DNA of 64,000 bases. It comes from Phocoena phocoena (lineage: Eukaryota > Chordata > Mammalia > Artiodactyla > Phocoenidae). Position 1 is the first letter of the stretch, and the number at the start of each line of letters is the position of its first letter. Shown one piece after another: positions 31,700-61,102 of the stretch. Where the stretch lies: the NCBI RefSeq assembly GCF_963924675.1, contig NC_089230.1, forward strand, positions 62,001 to 126,000, given 5' to 3'. The notes beneath the pieces were generated by a model, which searched no databases, was not told where the DNA came from, and worked only from the letters and a program-made list of their open reading frames with translations. The position numbers and the translations under genes are program-made.

Positions 31700-34376
31700 A
31701 AGTTTAATGTAAGAATACAGGTAAGCTATACAGTCTTATAAACCAGTTTCATGGTTAAACAAAAAACAAACAAAGAATAAAAAAAACCAACAAAACTATT
31801 TTGGAATATATATTTTTTTACCTTACAAAGCTGAAATCTTATTCCTTCCACATTTCCTGTGACTGCATGCAAAATTGCCAACAGAACAAAAATTGTTTTT
31901 TTATGTGTTTAATTTATAATCTTATAAAGTTAAAAATTAAAGTACATAATCAGCATTAAAAACTTTTGGGAAAAAACACCCAGGGAAAACAAATTCCTAA
32001 GGAACCTGTCATATCTGAGTAGAAATATTTATTATGCATTGTATACACAGTGCTATTAGGCTAAATTCAAGTTTTAAAATATTCTATTCAGCATTCTATC
32101 CTCTACAATGTCTTGGGCAATAAGTTTAATAAATTTTGAATTGGATCCAATACACTTTAGTGTGCTCATTTACTGAGCAACTACTTTAAATAAAACACTG
32201 TGATAGAAGCCGTACAGACATAAAAATAAACATCATGTTTTTATATATGTAATAACTTTAATTCTTCAGAACACATAAATACAAACCATGCCTGCATCTG
32301 GCTTTCCTTAAATCATGTCTTTACTGGCTACACGTCTGAAATTTCTTTTAGTCAAAAGAACCGAGTGACTGATGAACTACCTTTTATTGTTTAGTTCAGA
32401 TGGACTCCTACCGTGCTCTGGGTTGCTGTGAGAACTGACCGATTCAAACAGGACTGATTAACACCTCAAGAACAGCATCTAATTATCACACAGTAAGCAC
32501 AGGATAAATGTTAGCTATTATTATTAGATTTCAGTTTAAACATTACCATCTAATAAGATATTCTCACACAGAACTTACAGATCTTAAAGTTACAAGTTAT
32601 ATGTCAAAGACACACGTGTAACTCAAGCATGTTCTGGTACAAAATAAGCACTCAGAAAGAATCTGATAATGACTTTGAAAGGACAAAGGACCCCAAAGAC
32701 TATATATCCTACATATTCATCAATGGAAAACAGACCAAAAAAAAAGAGAAAACTCTGCTTCAGAAAACATCAGACATATAAGAAAATTATGCTCTTTCAG
32801 ACATTGTTATCCTCTTACAACAACAGAAGTGCTGCAAATATAAAAATGAAGAGGCATTTGATCCCTGGCATCAAAGAGTTCAATTTGAAGGATTTGTAAA
32901 TAATCACTGCAAAACTTAAGTGCTGTAATAGCAGATATACACTATGCTAAGCCCCTTGAGTGAAGAAATCAGCAATATATGTCTTTGTAATCTCTGTACT
33001 TAGTACAGGGCCTGGCATATAGTATGTGATCATGAATGAAAGCATACATGCTACACAAAAGAAGACAATATAACTGCCAAGTGTTTTGAAGAGTATATTC
33101 ATAAAGCAGGGACCATATGACTTGGGTCTAGCAAGGTGAGAAGGAATTTACATTCAGCATTTCAGGCAGAAGAAAGATGAAGCAGAAAGAGACAAACACT
33201 GAAAGAGCACGCAGTATGCAAGCAACAAATTTAGCATGACTGCATGGAACGTTCCTGCAGGGGATGAGACAGCAAATATAAGTGAGGTCACATTATCAGG
33301 ATTCTAAGTCATTATTACATAAGCAATATGAGCAGTGACAAGATTCTGAAGTGCACCATGAGTAGATCTACTTTGGCAAGAGTGTGGATGAATTTCAATA
33401 GATAAAACTGGAGGCTGGAAGTTCGGTTTAAAACTCACTGCTGTGGTTCAGGCAAGAGCTAATGAGGGCAGGATTTAAACCACTCATTAATATGACTACA
33501 GATTATCCAGAAACTGGTGGCTCCAGACCCCTTTTTACAAACTAAGTCTAGAGAAGAATCTGTGGAACTATGTTGAGGCCTCACGTAACCATTTTCAGAG
33601 CTCATCTCTCACTCCCAGTGATGGAACTGACCATCTTTCCTCCCCTGTGTCCTTAAAACCGCACAACTATTACCGCACTACTGTATCCTCACAAAAGAGA
33701 GTTGTTTGCAGAATCTCATGTTTTGATCAAATTCGATATTTTTTGGAAATAATCACTGATAAGGGAAAAGACTCAATTAATTCTGCATAGCCTTCTAGTG
33801 ACTGCATATGTAAATCAAGCATAATCTTTTCAGAGACGCCTACCTGGAGTTTTAAACGAGAAAACCACACAGTCCAGGGCCTAGGGAGGGAGACCTCGTA
33901 AGGAAAGTGGTGTGTATTTGTATCTTAACGCTCTAGCGTGCCTGAACTCTCCGGCCTCTGACAAAACGTTAAAAAGTCTCAAGCGCAACTTTATTATAAA
34001 ACCACCACTGCTGGTAGCAAAACAGGTGGGCACAGGCCAGGATGAATCTCCCTTTCAATATCGAGAGGAATTAACGGATGGCAGGACATAAAGACTCCGC
34101 GTCTTGGATGCGCGGGACTGTCCTGTCTCAGGCCCCGCCCAGCACCCTGCACCACACGCTCGTACAATGGGAAGCCGCTTTCGAACTACGGCAGAGGAAG
34201 GCACTCGGTGGGATAGGCAGCCGGTACAGGCCGAAGCTGCGGCAGCACGAGCGGGAGGAACAGCCCCCGCGCGGTGTCCCCGTCCATTCCGCGCCTCCTC
34301 CCACCATCACCCCAGGGCCCCGCTGCAGCGGTCACCTCTACACGAAACCTCAGAGAAAAGCTCAACGGGCTGTTAC
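31700..34376 (-). other. TBP: TBP intron 1
   Basis: It lies between a likely donor at 34376-34375 (CCAG then gtaaca on the - strand) and the acceptor next to 31680. Joined, the ends read ...GTGACTCCAG/CATCACTG, close to the human leader junction as I recall it. It is mostly unique and AT-rich. A diverged ancient repeat may occupy 33110-33480. I see no exon. Confidence 0.55.
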
Positions 34377-34690
34377 CTGGAGTCACTGCAGTGACAACTA
34401 ACAGTCGGCGAAAACGACGTTAAGCCGCAAACGGCCCAGGCGCCCGCTACGGCGACCGTTCCCGACCCTACAGAACTCCTGGCGCGCGTTGTTAACGTCA
34501 CTTCCGCCAGTTCCGCCCTCGGCTTCGGACGGCTGCCCACCGTGGAGCGCGGGCCTTGGAAAGTGTGGGTGTTGCATCACTTCCTGTGATTTGCGGGGTA
34601 TTCGGCTTAAGGGAAACAAGGGGCGGGGCGGAGCTCTTCTGCCTTCCGGCGAGGCCACCCTGTCAGAGTATTTTACGATTGGTTGTTGCT
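34377..34690 (-). promoter_or_regulatory. TBP: TBP CpG-island promoter and non-coding exon 1
   Basis: GC-rich from about 34080 to 34670. Reading toward TBP, the - strand has a CCAAT box (attgg on +, 34678-34682), a GC box (gggcggggcgg, 34621-34631), and ETS-type sites (cacttcctgt at 34578-34587 and cttccgcc at 34501-34508). The non-coding exon 1 ends at 34377. The start site is probably between 34450 and 34500. No TATA box is seen. Confidence 0.65.
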
Positions 34691-34749
34691 GAATGTAGTA
34701 GGCAAGACTGATTTTTAAATGTTGACTGTTTAAACCGACTAGCGGTGTG

Positions 34750-34890
34750 ACATTTAGCAAGTTACCAGACCTCTCCGCCTCAGTTTCTTCGTCTGTAGGA
34801 TGGAGTAATAATAGCACGTGTCCTCTAAGGACTGTGAGATGGATTAAGGAAATGCATGAACAGTGCCTGGCACATGGTAAGCATGTTAGC
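34750..34890. mobile_element. MIR fragment between the TBP and PSMB1 promoters
   Basis: The sequence cctcagtttcttcgtctgta, then ggatggagtaataatagcac and agtgcctggcacatggtaag, is a classic MIR stretch. Confidence 0.75.
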
Positions 34891-35329
34891 TATTCTCAAA
34901 CATGTAGAATGATAAAACAAACAAAAAAAAAACACACCTGGTTTACAAATTCGATTATATTTTAATTCTGCTGCTACCATCTTATGCAGTATTTTCACAT
35001 TGGTCACAAAGAGACTATAGGTAGTTGGACCCCAAAGTACCTCTCCTATGGCTCATTTAGGCATAATTACATGTTGTAATGCTTGTTAATTTGCTTCCTT
35101 TGTACTTCATATAATCAATGAGGTTGTGAGCTCCTTAAGGATAGGAAATGTTTTACAGAATTTTTGTATCCAGGCCAGTACCTGAATAAGTACAATACTT
35201 CTCTGTCCATAACCATCAAAGGAAATCCTTTGTTTAAGTAAAGTATGGGGAAAGTTTTAACTAAAAAAGTACTTTTCAAAAATCTTCTCTGCTTCCAGAA
35301 TTGCATGTATATATCAGACAGTCCATTCT

Positions 35330-35890
35330 ATATTAGCCAGCTGCTTGTCTGCTTTTTTACATAACATTTTTAAATTGTAAAATATAATATTCATATACAG
35401 AAGTACATAAACCCATGTACAGATTAACAGACGGTATTAAATCAAGTAAAGACAACCAGTACTGCCAGCACCACGACCCGGCCCCAGCCACACAGGCCCT
35501 TCCTACTCACTGTGTACTCCTGAAGTATATAGTATGTATTCTTTTGCTCAACGTTAGAAGACTCATCCATGTTGACGTGCCTTCGCTCTAGCTGAAGTAG
35601 GTTAATTTTTTTGCTGTGGCACATCCCTCAGTTGCTTTATCCATCCTGCAGTTTATGGACATTTAGCTCATTTCTACTTTGGGGCCATTAAGAACAATGT
35701 TTTATGAACATTCTTACACGTCTTTCTGGCCAGGGTACATACCTCGGCGTGACACTGCTGGGTCATGATGCGTGTGTATTTTCAACTATGCCGAGTAATG
35801 CCAATCCCTGTTCGAAATATGGCTGTACCAATTTACGCTCCAGTAGAGTCTTCGAGCTTCCGTTGCTCTATAGTTTTGCCAATTTCTTTG
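35330..35890. mobile_element. Old LINE-1 3'-region fragment between TBP and PSMB1
   Basis: The run from tttatgaacattcttacac through gacactgctgggtcatgatg to ggctgtaccaatttacgctc follows the known order of old L1M 3' sequence. It is strongly diverged. Confidence 0.6.
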
Positions 35891-35969
35891 TAAGGTCACA
35901 CCTTAAAACTTTTATCCATCAAGAGTGATTTCGAGTGTTTCCTTGGGAGAGAAAGCCTTTACCTCGCTG

Positions 35970-36147
35970 TCAGCTCTCTTGGAAGAGCGGGCGCCGGCTG
36001 CTCACCGGAAGGTTACGGCGCTTGCCTCTAGGACCAATGACCGGCGTGAGACTGAGCGGCCGGAGGCAGCGCCGCGAAGCCGGAAGTGGCGCCATTTCCG
36101 GTGGGGGCCGCCATCTCGCCGTGAGACAGCAGAAGCGGAGCAGCGGG
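35970..36147 (+). promoter_or_regulatory. PSMB1: PSMB1 CpG-island promoter and 5' leader
   Basis: CpG-rich, no TATA. It has a CCAAT box at 36034-36038, a consensus ETS/GABP site CCGGAAGTG at 36080-36088, an opposed ttccggt just after, and a YY1-like GCCGCCATC at 36107-36115. ETS plus YY1 close to the start site is common in proteasome and ribosomal housekeeping genes. Transcription probably starts between 36080 and 36130. Confidence 0.75.
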
Positions 36148-54078
<17,931 letters not shown>

Positions 54079-54160
54079 GTTCTGTGCCGTTGTCCTTGAT
54101 TAGTTCAAAATTGGTTAAGTTTGTACCTTGGAACTGTTGGACTGATCTGTTTTATTAAAG

Positions 54161-54166
54161 AATAAA
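54161..54166 (+). promoter_or_regulatory. PSMB1: PSMB1 polyadenylation signal AATAAA
   Basis: The hexamer lies 83 bases after the stop codon, giving a very short 3' UTR that probably ends near 54185. A short 3' UTR is usual for proteasome subunit mRNAs. Confidence 0.85.
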
Positions 54167-55035
54167 ACCCCAAACACTTATTTTGTTATGACTTGTTTTC
54201 TTCCAGGACAGAACTAGGAAGTAGAGTTTCTTTTTCCTTTCGTTTTCTTCATTCTTCCTGTATTTTTCTGTCATCCAGAGCTATTTTTGTATTTTAAGGA
54301 TACAAAATCTTTTAGCTTTCATCTATCTGGGAAAGTTCACTGTTTTGATCAGCTTATCGTCTTATGGTAGGTCAGCCCATCTTATGAAGAGAGGGTTTGG
54401 AATTTATTTAGTCCACCCAGCTTGCCTTGAAGGGCAGATTACCTTTAAACCACCTCAGTTTTGTTAAGGCATTAATGGATATAAGTAGAATATGTTAAGA
54501 TTTATCATCCCTGGGATTGTTAAACAGTCTGGAATGGCTGTTTTGGAGGAAAATCTTTAAATCAACCAGAATAGAAGAAAACTGTAAAAGCAAATAGCCC
54601 TTTAAACGGGCTTTAGCCAGAAATCTGGAATAATTTGTATAAACACTTTGGAAATGTTAAAATTGATACCTAAATTTCGATAGAGTGTTTGCTTTAGAGC
54701 TAATGTTAAGTGCACTTTGGCTCCATCAAATGGGATGGAGTCAACATTGGATGTGGGAGTAATTTTCTTGATGTCGAACAAGTCAAATTCTGTGCTACGT
54801 AGGGGTGTGATTTGCCTCGCGGCCAATTTTACCGTTGGCCTTCCATGAGGAATTTAAATGATCAAAACCCCGTAGAGGATACATATTTTAAAATTTGCTC
54901 GAGAGGTATTTGTTGAATACTCTGTCACAGGCACCAAGGATGCAGTGGTGGCATCTCATTCATTTCTCTTAAAACATCACAACTGGAAACTAGACTATCC
55001 CATTCAAAGTACACATTTGTCGTCTTTATTATACC

Positions 55036-55420
55036 AGTTATCCAGAGACACAGAATCAGTAGGATACAGACGGAGATTTATTATTGGTAACTGGCTCACA
55101 TGGTTATGGAGGCTGAGGCGTCCCATTTCCTGTGGTCTGCAGCCTTGAGACCCAGGAGGCGGGGGGGCATGGGTTCCAGTTCGAGTCTGAAGGCCTGAGA
55201 CCAGGAGAGCCGACGGGGTGAGATCCTGTCCCCAAGGACGAGGGAAGGCGGCAGTCCTAGCTCAACAGGGAGCGAGAATGATTGGGTGATGCCCACCCAA
55301 ACCGGGGAGGGCAACAACCTCCTCACCCAGAAACCCTCACAGACGCCCAGAAATAATATTTAGCCAAATATCTCGGTACCCTGTCATCCAGTCAAGTCGA
55401 CGTTAAATTAACCATTATAT
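55036..55420. mobile_element. Interspersed repeat fragment, family not certain
   Basis: The sequence ggctcacatggttatggagg, then cctgagaccaggagagccga, tgggtgatgcccacccaaac and gtcaagtcgacgttaaatta, is the order of a common mammalian repeat that I remember as LINE-1 3'-end related. Confidence 0.55.
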
Positions 55421-56364
55421 AAGCTACAGGTGTATTTTACTTTTCATTTCAAAGGATTTTCTGTTGATTTGGGGTTCAGTTTTTCACTGCTTAAAGTTAT
55501 GTATATTGTGCCTAAAATGTTTCTATAAGGTCCTCACCTCCTGAGGTTTCTAGGACCATTTTTTCCCCCACCCTCAGGTGCAAATTATTTTAGCATAATA
55601 TTCCTCTAGACCGTGAACGTGGTCTCATTTGAAGGCCTTGTCCAGAATGTGCTAGATATGGACCCTTCTGGAGCTCCCTCTGACTGCAGTTGCTTGAGTG
55701 GCTTTTATAGGTCATTCAATCACAAGTGCTCACCTTAAAAAGGCAGCCTTTTAGCACTTTGATAGATCGGAGGTGCCGGCCTTTAAGGTCCTGATTAGAA
55801 AGCTGCCGTTACGTTGTGACTTTGCTTTACAGATGAGTTACATTCCCGCCTGTAGCACAGAATTGAAAGAATCTGATAATATTGGAAATTGTTGGGGGAA
55901 AGGAGTACTTACTCTTTGGAGGTATTGTATTAGCCATGGCTTTGATTTACACACACACTGAATTGGGATGCTGTGTAGATGTTTGGTTTTTCTTTAATTA
56001 TCAGAGCAGAAATGCTTTTTTGCAGTCTGCTCGACAGGGCTGCCCAGTTGGGGTAGCGCTGGCTCAGAGTTGAGCCTGTGACGGGCAGGGGCTACTCTTG
56101 TGCCTCTGAGTTTCACACGCAGCCACGTTGCCTGCTCTAACTGCAAAGACAAATCAGGCTGTGAGACAGTGACTTTGCAAGCCTACTTGAGAAGAACATG
56201 AACCACTTAGTAGGAAAATCGTCTTTATTACTAAAATATCTCAGTGATTACCCTGATGGGTTTTCCCACTGCTTTTCTGTACCTGTTACCTAGGAGAGCC
56301 CTTCAGTAATGTTTTCTGACTCCAGGGTCTACCATTCCCTCTGTTAGTGACTTTCAGGGTGTGA

Positions 56365-56490
56365 CTAGTAGGTCCCCTCTATCAGAATTATGTAGAGCGC
56401 TTGTTAAAAATGAATTCCTGGGCCCACCCCGGACGTATTGTCCTGGTTTCTGGACTAGGCCGTGAAAATTTGCATTAGGAAACAAATAAC
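56365..56490. mobile_element. MER5-like hAT DNA transposon fragment
   Basis: The sequence cagaattatgtagagcgctt, then gttaaaaatgaattcctggg, cccaccccgg and gaaaatttgcattagg, matches the MER5 order. Confidence 0.6.
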
Positions 56491-59400
56491 CCAATTTGAA
56501 AACTCCCTTAACTCTTCAGGCAGGCCCAATCAGAGGAACAACCCTTAGGAGACATATAATGAAGGCTTGATTACAGGTTTGACCTTGTGCCGTTAAGAGG
56601 GGCCGGTTAGATGTGTGTGTGCTTGGTGCCAGAGCCTAGTCTGCAGTGCAGCCTAGGCTGTTGGGAAGGGACAGTGGGTGTGAAGGGAACAGATGGCCAG
56701 TCTGGAAACTATGAACTGGGGCCTGAGGACATTCTCAGCAGCCCCACTACCCGCAGAGATGGCTACAAGGGGCTGAGCTAAACTCTCACCCGGCACAGCA
56801 GTCGGGAGAAGCTAGAGGGACGCTGGCAGGAGCTGAAGGCACCACCATGCCCACCAGATGGGCACGAAAGGAAGACGGATGCTGCCTCACCTCGCCGGCC
56901 AGCCCTCCTCCTGAGTCGGCAGCAGCAGGCCACGCCTAAACGTGGGAAGTACATTCAGGTTCCCACCCCGCAGAGGAGGCAGCAGCTATGTCCATGGGCA
57001 ATTTGGACTATGGGCGGCCTGAGGGCATGGAGAGCAGGGTGGCAAGAACCTCCTCCTACCGTTCTGCTGGTTAGGCCAGAGGGTATGAGAGCTGTCTGTC
57101 AACATCCGGGCCGGCTTACTCTCTTGGACGGGGAGGGGCTCACGGTGTGTCTGTAGTGACTCTGGGCACGTCCGGACAGGAGGAGGCCCTGACCACCACG
57201 GCCACCATTACCCTCTCTGAGCCAGTGCCCGGCGTCTCTGTCCTGAAGGCATCTGTTCTCCTCTCTCCTCTAGCATGAGATTAGCTGCCCATGTGGCTCT
57301 CCCTGGTCTGAGTGCCTCCTTGGAGTGTGTAATCATCTTTGAAACATGTTTTTTCTGTAATAGGAAAATCTTTTCAAAAAACAGCCGGGGAAAACAAAAA
57401 GCAACAAAAAACCACCATGGGGTATGAATTGATATCCACAGGGCTGACTTAGAAAGTACCGGTGACCTGGAGTGTGGTCTCACACACTGTCCTCAGGCAG
57501 ACCCACAACCTGTGCCTCTTCTGCAGCGAGATGCTGCTGGAGGGGCCCAGCTAGAAGCTGTGGGTTTGGAGGAGGAGTTGGCTGCGCTCCAGGGAGGCCA
57601 TCGGACCCTCACTCTTAACGGACGTCAGATCTGTGGGCCACTCTCCCCGAGGCCACTTGATGGCAGTGTTGTCTCATTCGGCTGCCCATCCTGCAGCTGG
57701 GGACCTGGTGTTCGGTAAGGAAGCATGTTGCTGGCCCAAGTTCTGCCAGTGCAGACTGCTGGGCTCCTGTGAGAGCCCTGAGCCTGGTGGTAGGTCCTGT
57801 TTGGTGACCTGGAAGGAGGGTTGCGTTGCTATGCGCTAAATCCCCTCATCTTCATATCAAAGTGGAAAGGACAGGAGATAAACGCAGAAAAATTGGTAGT
57901 AATCGATACCGGTAGAGATCAACCGAAAAGTTGGTAGGTAGTTATCTATACTGGAGGTCCTGTGTATGTGTATGGGTGGGAGGGGAGAGAGGGAGAAAGA
58001 GAAAGGAGGGGGGAAAAACATCAGAACACAGTATTTCTGTGGAAATGGGGAAATTGACGGGGTTTGCTCAGGTAGCTGACTGGTGGTAGGACTGAAATTA
58101 AGACAGTATTTGTTTTATGCTACTGCACTCTCTCTCTGGGTTTTCTTTGTTTTCTGCTACCAGTAAATCCTTTTACTTCTTGAATTTCAGTATGTTCCTT
58201 TCAAATGAAATGTGATGTTATGATGCTCTAAGGACCCAAGGCTACAAATGCCGCTGAGATTCGTGGGTGAAGATTTTGTGTAGGCGCTCATGGTAGAAAT
58301 TAGCCACAAAGTCATGAGCACAATGTCCATTTAATGAAGTTCTAAATCCCAGTGAGTGGGCTGCTTACTTCAAGTAGTAACTACACCCCCAAGAAAATGC
58401 AAGAAAAGACTTGCTTTTCTTGCATTTAACTTAATGCCTTTTGATTTAATAGGAGTTGGCTTCTACTGATTTCCTGTGCCACTGGCAAGGGGTACATGTG
58501 TTTTCCTTATATATCACAGGTAATTTTGCCTTTCTTCTCTTTTGCTCAGAAGAGAGATCTGGTAACCCCGAGGCTGACCTGCCCTAACTGGAAAAAGTTT
58601 AAAAAGGAAAAAGGAAAGCTTGCCATTATAATGACCACATTTTCTAAGCCAAAGGTTGAAACATGCTGTAATATACGGTCTGACCAAACATTTCAAGTCA
58701 AGGCTGTCTTTCAAATATTAACACTTGTAATGGACTTGTTAAGAGTACCTGTTTAGTTTTGGGTTTCTTTCCTAACATTTATTTTTAACTATTTCAAAAC
58801 CTGCACCTGGATTCTCTTTTCTTCCCGTTTTGATAATCTCATTTACTTTTTGAATTGATTGTTCAGAGCCACGAGGCTGGCCTAGAGGGTGAAGACGCTG
58901 CTGGTCCGTTTGTGACGACGTTGCTGTTTTTCCTCTTCATTTAGGATGCTAAGAACATCCACCTACAAACCCTGAAATGTTGGCTAGCGTCTCAGGAGGT
59001 CATCTCGGACTGTACGAACTCTGTTATCAGAGTTCCTTCCTGGGAGGGGTGCAGTGCACGGATCTCTGGAAGCTTGTAGGCTTGGGGAAGGCCTCCTGGA
59101 GAACTGCCAACCATCCCGCTCCCGGGCTCCGAGGCTCTGGAAGCCTTAAGTGTCATAGAACATTCCCCATTTGTAGGATCCTTGTGAAACTTCTCAGAGG
59201 GAAGGGGAAGGTGTGAACAGGGAGAAAGACACAGGGTCAGGGACAGGAGACCCCTGGGTAATGTCAAGGAGCCAGGGTGGTTGGTCATATTCCTTTCTGC
59301 AGGCTCTGAAAAGAGTATGAACCATGTGAGCTGGGACTTGAGAACAAAGAAAAGCCAGGGGTTTGAGGATCTTGGGGATGAGTTTGCAAGGCTCATTTGT

Positions 59401-60915
59401 TCACCCAAATACCAGCTGAGCACCATCTCCGTGCCAGGCCTGAACAGACACCAGTCCTCTGGAGAAGCTCATCTTATGTTGGGGGAAGGGAGACAGTCAA
59501 CACAGAGGAATATAGGTTCTAGAGGGAGCAGAGCAGAAGGGAGACTGTGCTGGTGATTCTTCCTGAGAAAGAAGCCAGGCACTTAGTGGCTCCTGTGTTG
59601 TGCCTCAGAGGGAAGCTGGGATCCTAACACGAAGGTCATGTGTTGAAGCCTCAGCTTCTTCTTGTGCGGTGTACGGTTCCCTTTGAGAAAAGCACTGGGA
59701 CTCGGCCCATGTGGGCTGTTGCTAGTGGGGGTCCTGACATGAAGCACATCTAGATAAATAAAAACCTCGTCCAGACGGTGTTTCTGTTTTAAGTTCCTTA
59801 AAAACTAACAATTGGGAATGATTGAGCAATTTATGAAATACTACCTAGGAACTCTGCAGCCCTTAAAAGTAGTGCCCGTGAAGCCCTTGTGGTAACACTG
59901 CAGAATATTAGGGCAGAACATTACATGAAATCCACAGAGTGAAAATTGTCTGTGCGCCATGACCAAAGGTATGTGAAAACATGAATATAATAATGCAGAA
60001 GAAAAGACATCCAAATTAATACAGTGGAGTGGCCCAGTATGGGTGGTTTTCCTTATTTTATAGACCTCCATAATGATATTTTGTCATTAAAAAAAAAGTT
60101 TTAGGTAAAGTTTTGTAAATTTAGAATTCTACATTTAATAACTCCTCTTCCATTTTTGCCAACCTCCTCACAATATTTATTTTGAGTGTGGATGCAATCT
60201 AGTAATCAGCTAACTTAATGAGAAAAATACAACTGGTAATTTGGTTTGAGTTGGTAAAAAATTAGGTTGTTTGACAGAGTATCTCACTTTTAACCAGCCA
60301 TGCTGACATCAAGAGATATACCTGATCATTTCCTAATTATTAACTAATAAAAACTATTGTTTTCATGGTGCTATTTTCATAAGCCACAAATATTTCGGGG
60401 GTGGGTAGGTGGGGCAAGGATGGGGCTAACTGCAGAGCGCATGCCTGCTGTATTTCAGGACTGTTGGGCAGTTAGGCAATGGCATGGCCAGAACACTAGT
60501 CTTGCTTATCTGTCGAATTATGAAACCGAAACCCTAGCCTTTTCAGAAAGAGGTGTACAAAGTCTGTGGGTCGTCTGGAGAAAATCACAGAGAATTCTGA
60601 CTTCCCTCAGGCTTCATGAAGGTGAAAGGAGTTTTAACCTTTAGCAAACATTACAAAATTCTAACAAAGAAAATGATATTGATGGGTGTAGAGTTTCCCT
60701 CAAAAAGACACGCTAATAAATGCTTAGAGCCAATATGTCCCCCACAAAACAATTAAAGAAAAACTCCAGGGAAAATCACCAATGCCTTTTTTATTCCATT
60801 GGAAGTTGGGAGTAATGTCAAATATCAACACTTCAAAAACAAGAAAAAAACACATTCCTTCTTACAGTTTTCACAGATTGGAGGGAAACAAATTACTGGT
60901 CAAAACTTATCAGGA

Positions 60916-61102
60916 GGGCTTCCCTGGTGGCGCAGTGGTTGAGAGTCCGCCTGCCGATGCAGGGCACACGGGTTTGTGCCCCGGTCCGGGAGGGTCCCAC
61001 ATGCCGCGGAGCACCTGGGCCCGTGAGCCATGGCCGCTGAGCCTGCGCGTCCGGAGGCTGTGCTCCGCAACGGGAGAGGCCACAACAGTGAGAGGCCCGC
61101 AA
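60916..61102 (+). mobile_element. CHR SINE with perfect target duplication
   Basis: Head gggcttccctggtggcgcag, end agaggcccgc with almost no tail. The 14-bp repeat aaaacttatcagga at 60902-60915 and 61103-61116 is perfect. The shortened 3' end suggests an early stop in reverse transcription or later loss. Confidence 0.95.

Larger units (their letters stand above)
54190..60900. other. Intergenic DNA downstream of PSMB1, first part
   Basis: No gene I can support. Contents seen: an L2-like piece near 54898-54950, a repeat at 55036-55420, an MER5-like piece at 56365-56490, a GC-richer stretch at 56550-57850 with only short unconvincing open frames, and otherwise unique sequence. Confidence 0.6.

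Noticed and set aside
57512..57839. Overlapping open frames in a GC-richer intergenic stretch
   Set aside because: Short, no known domain, no convincing splice sites or start context. Left as intergenic.
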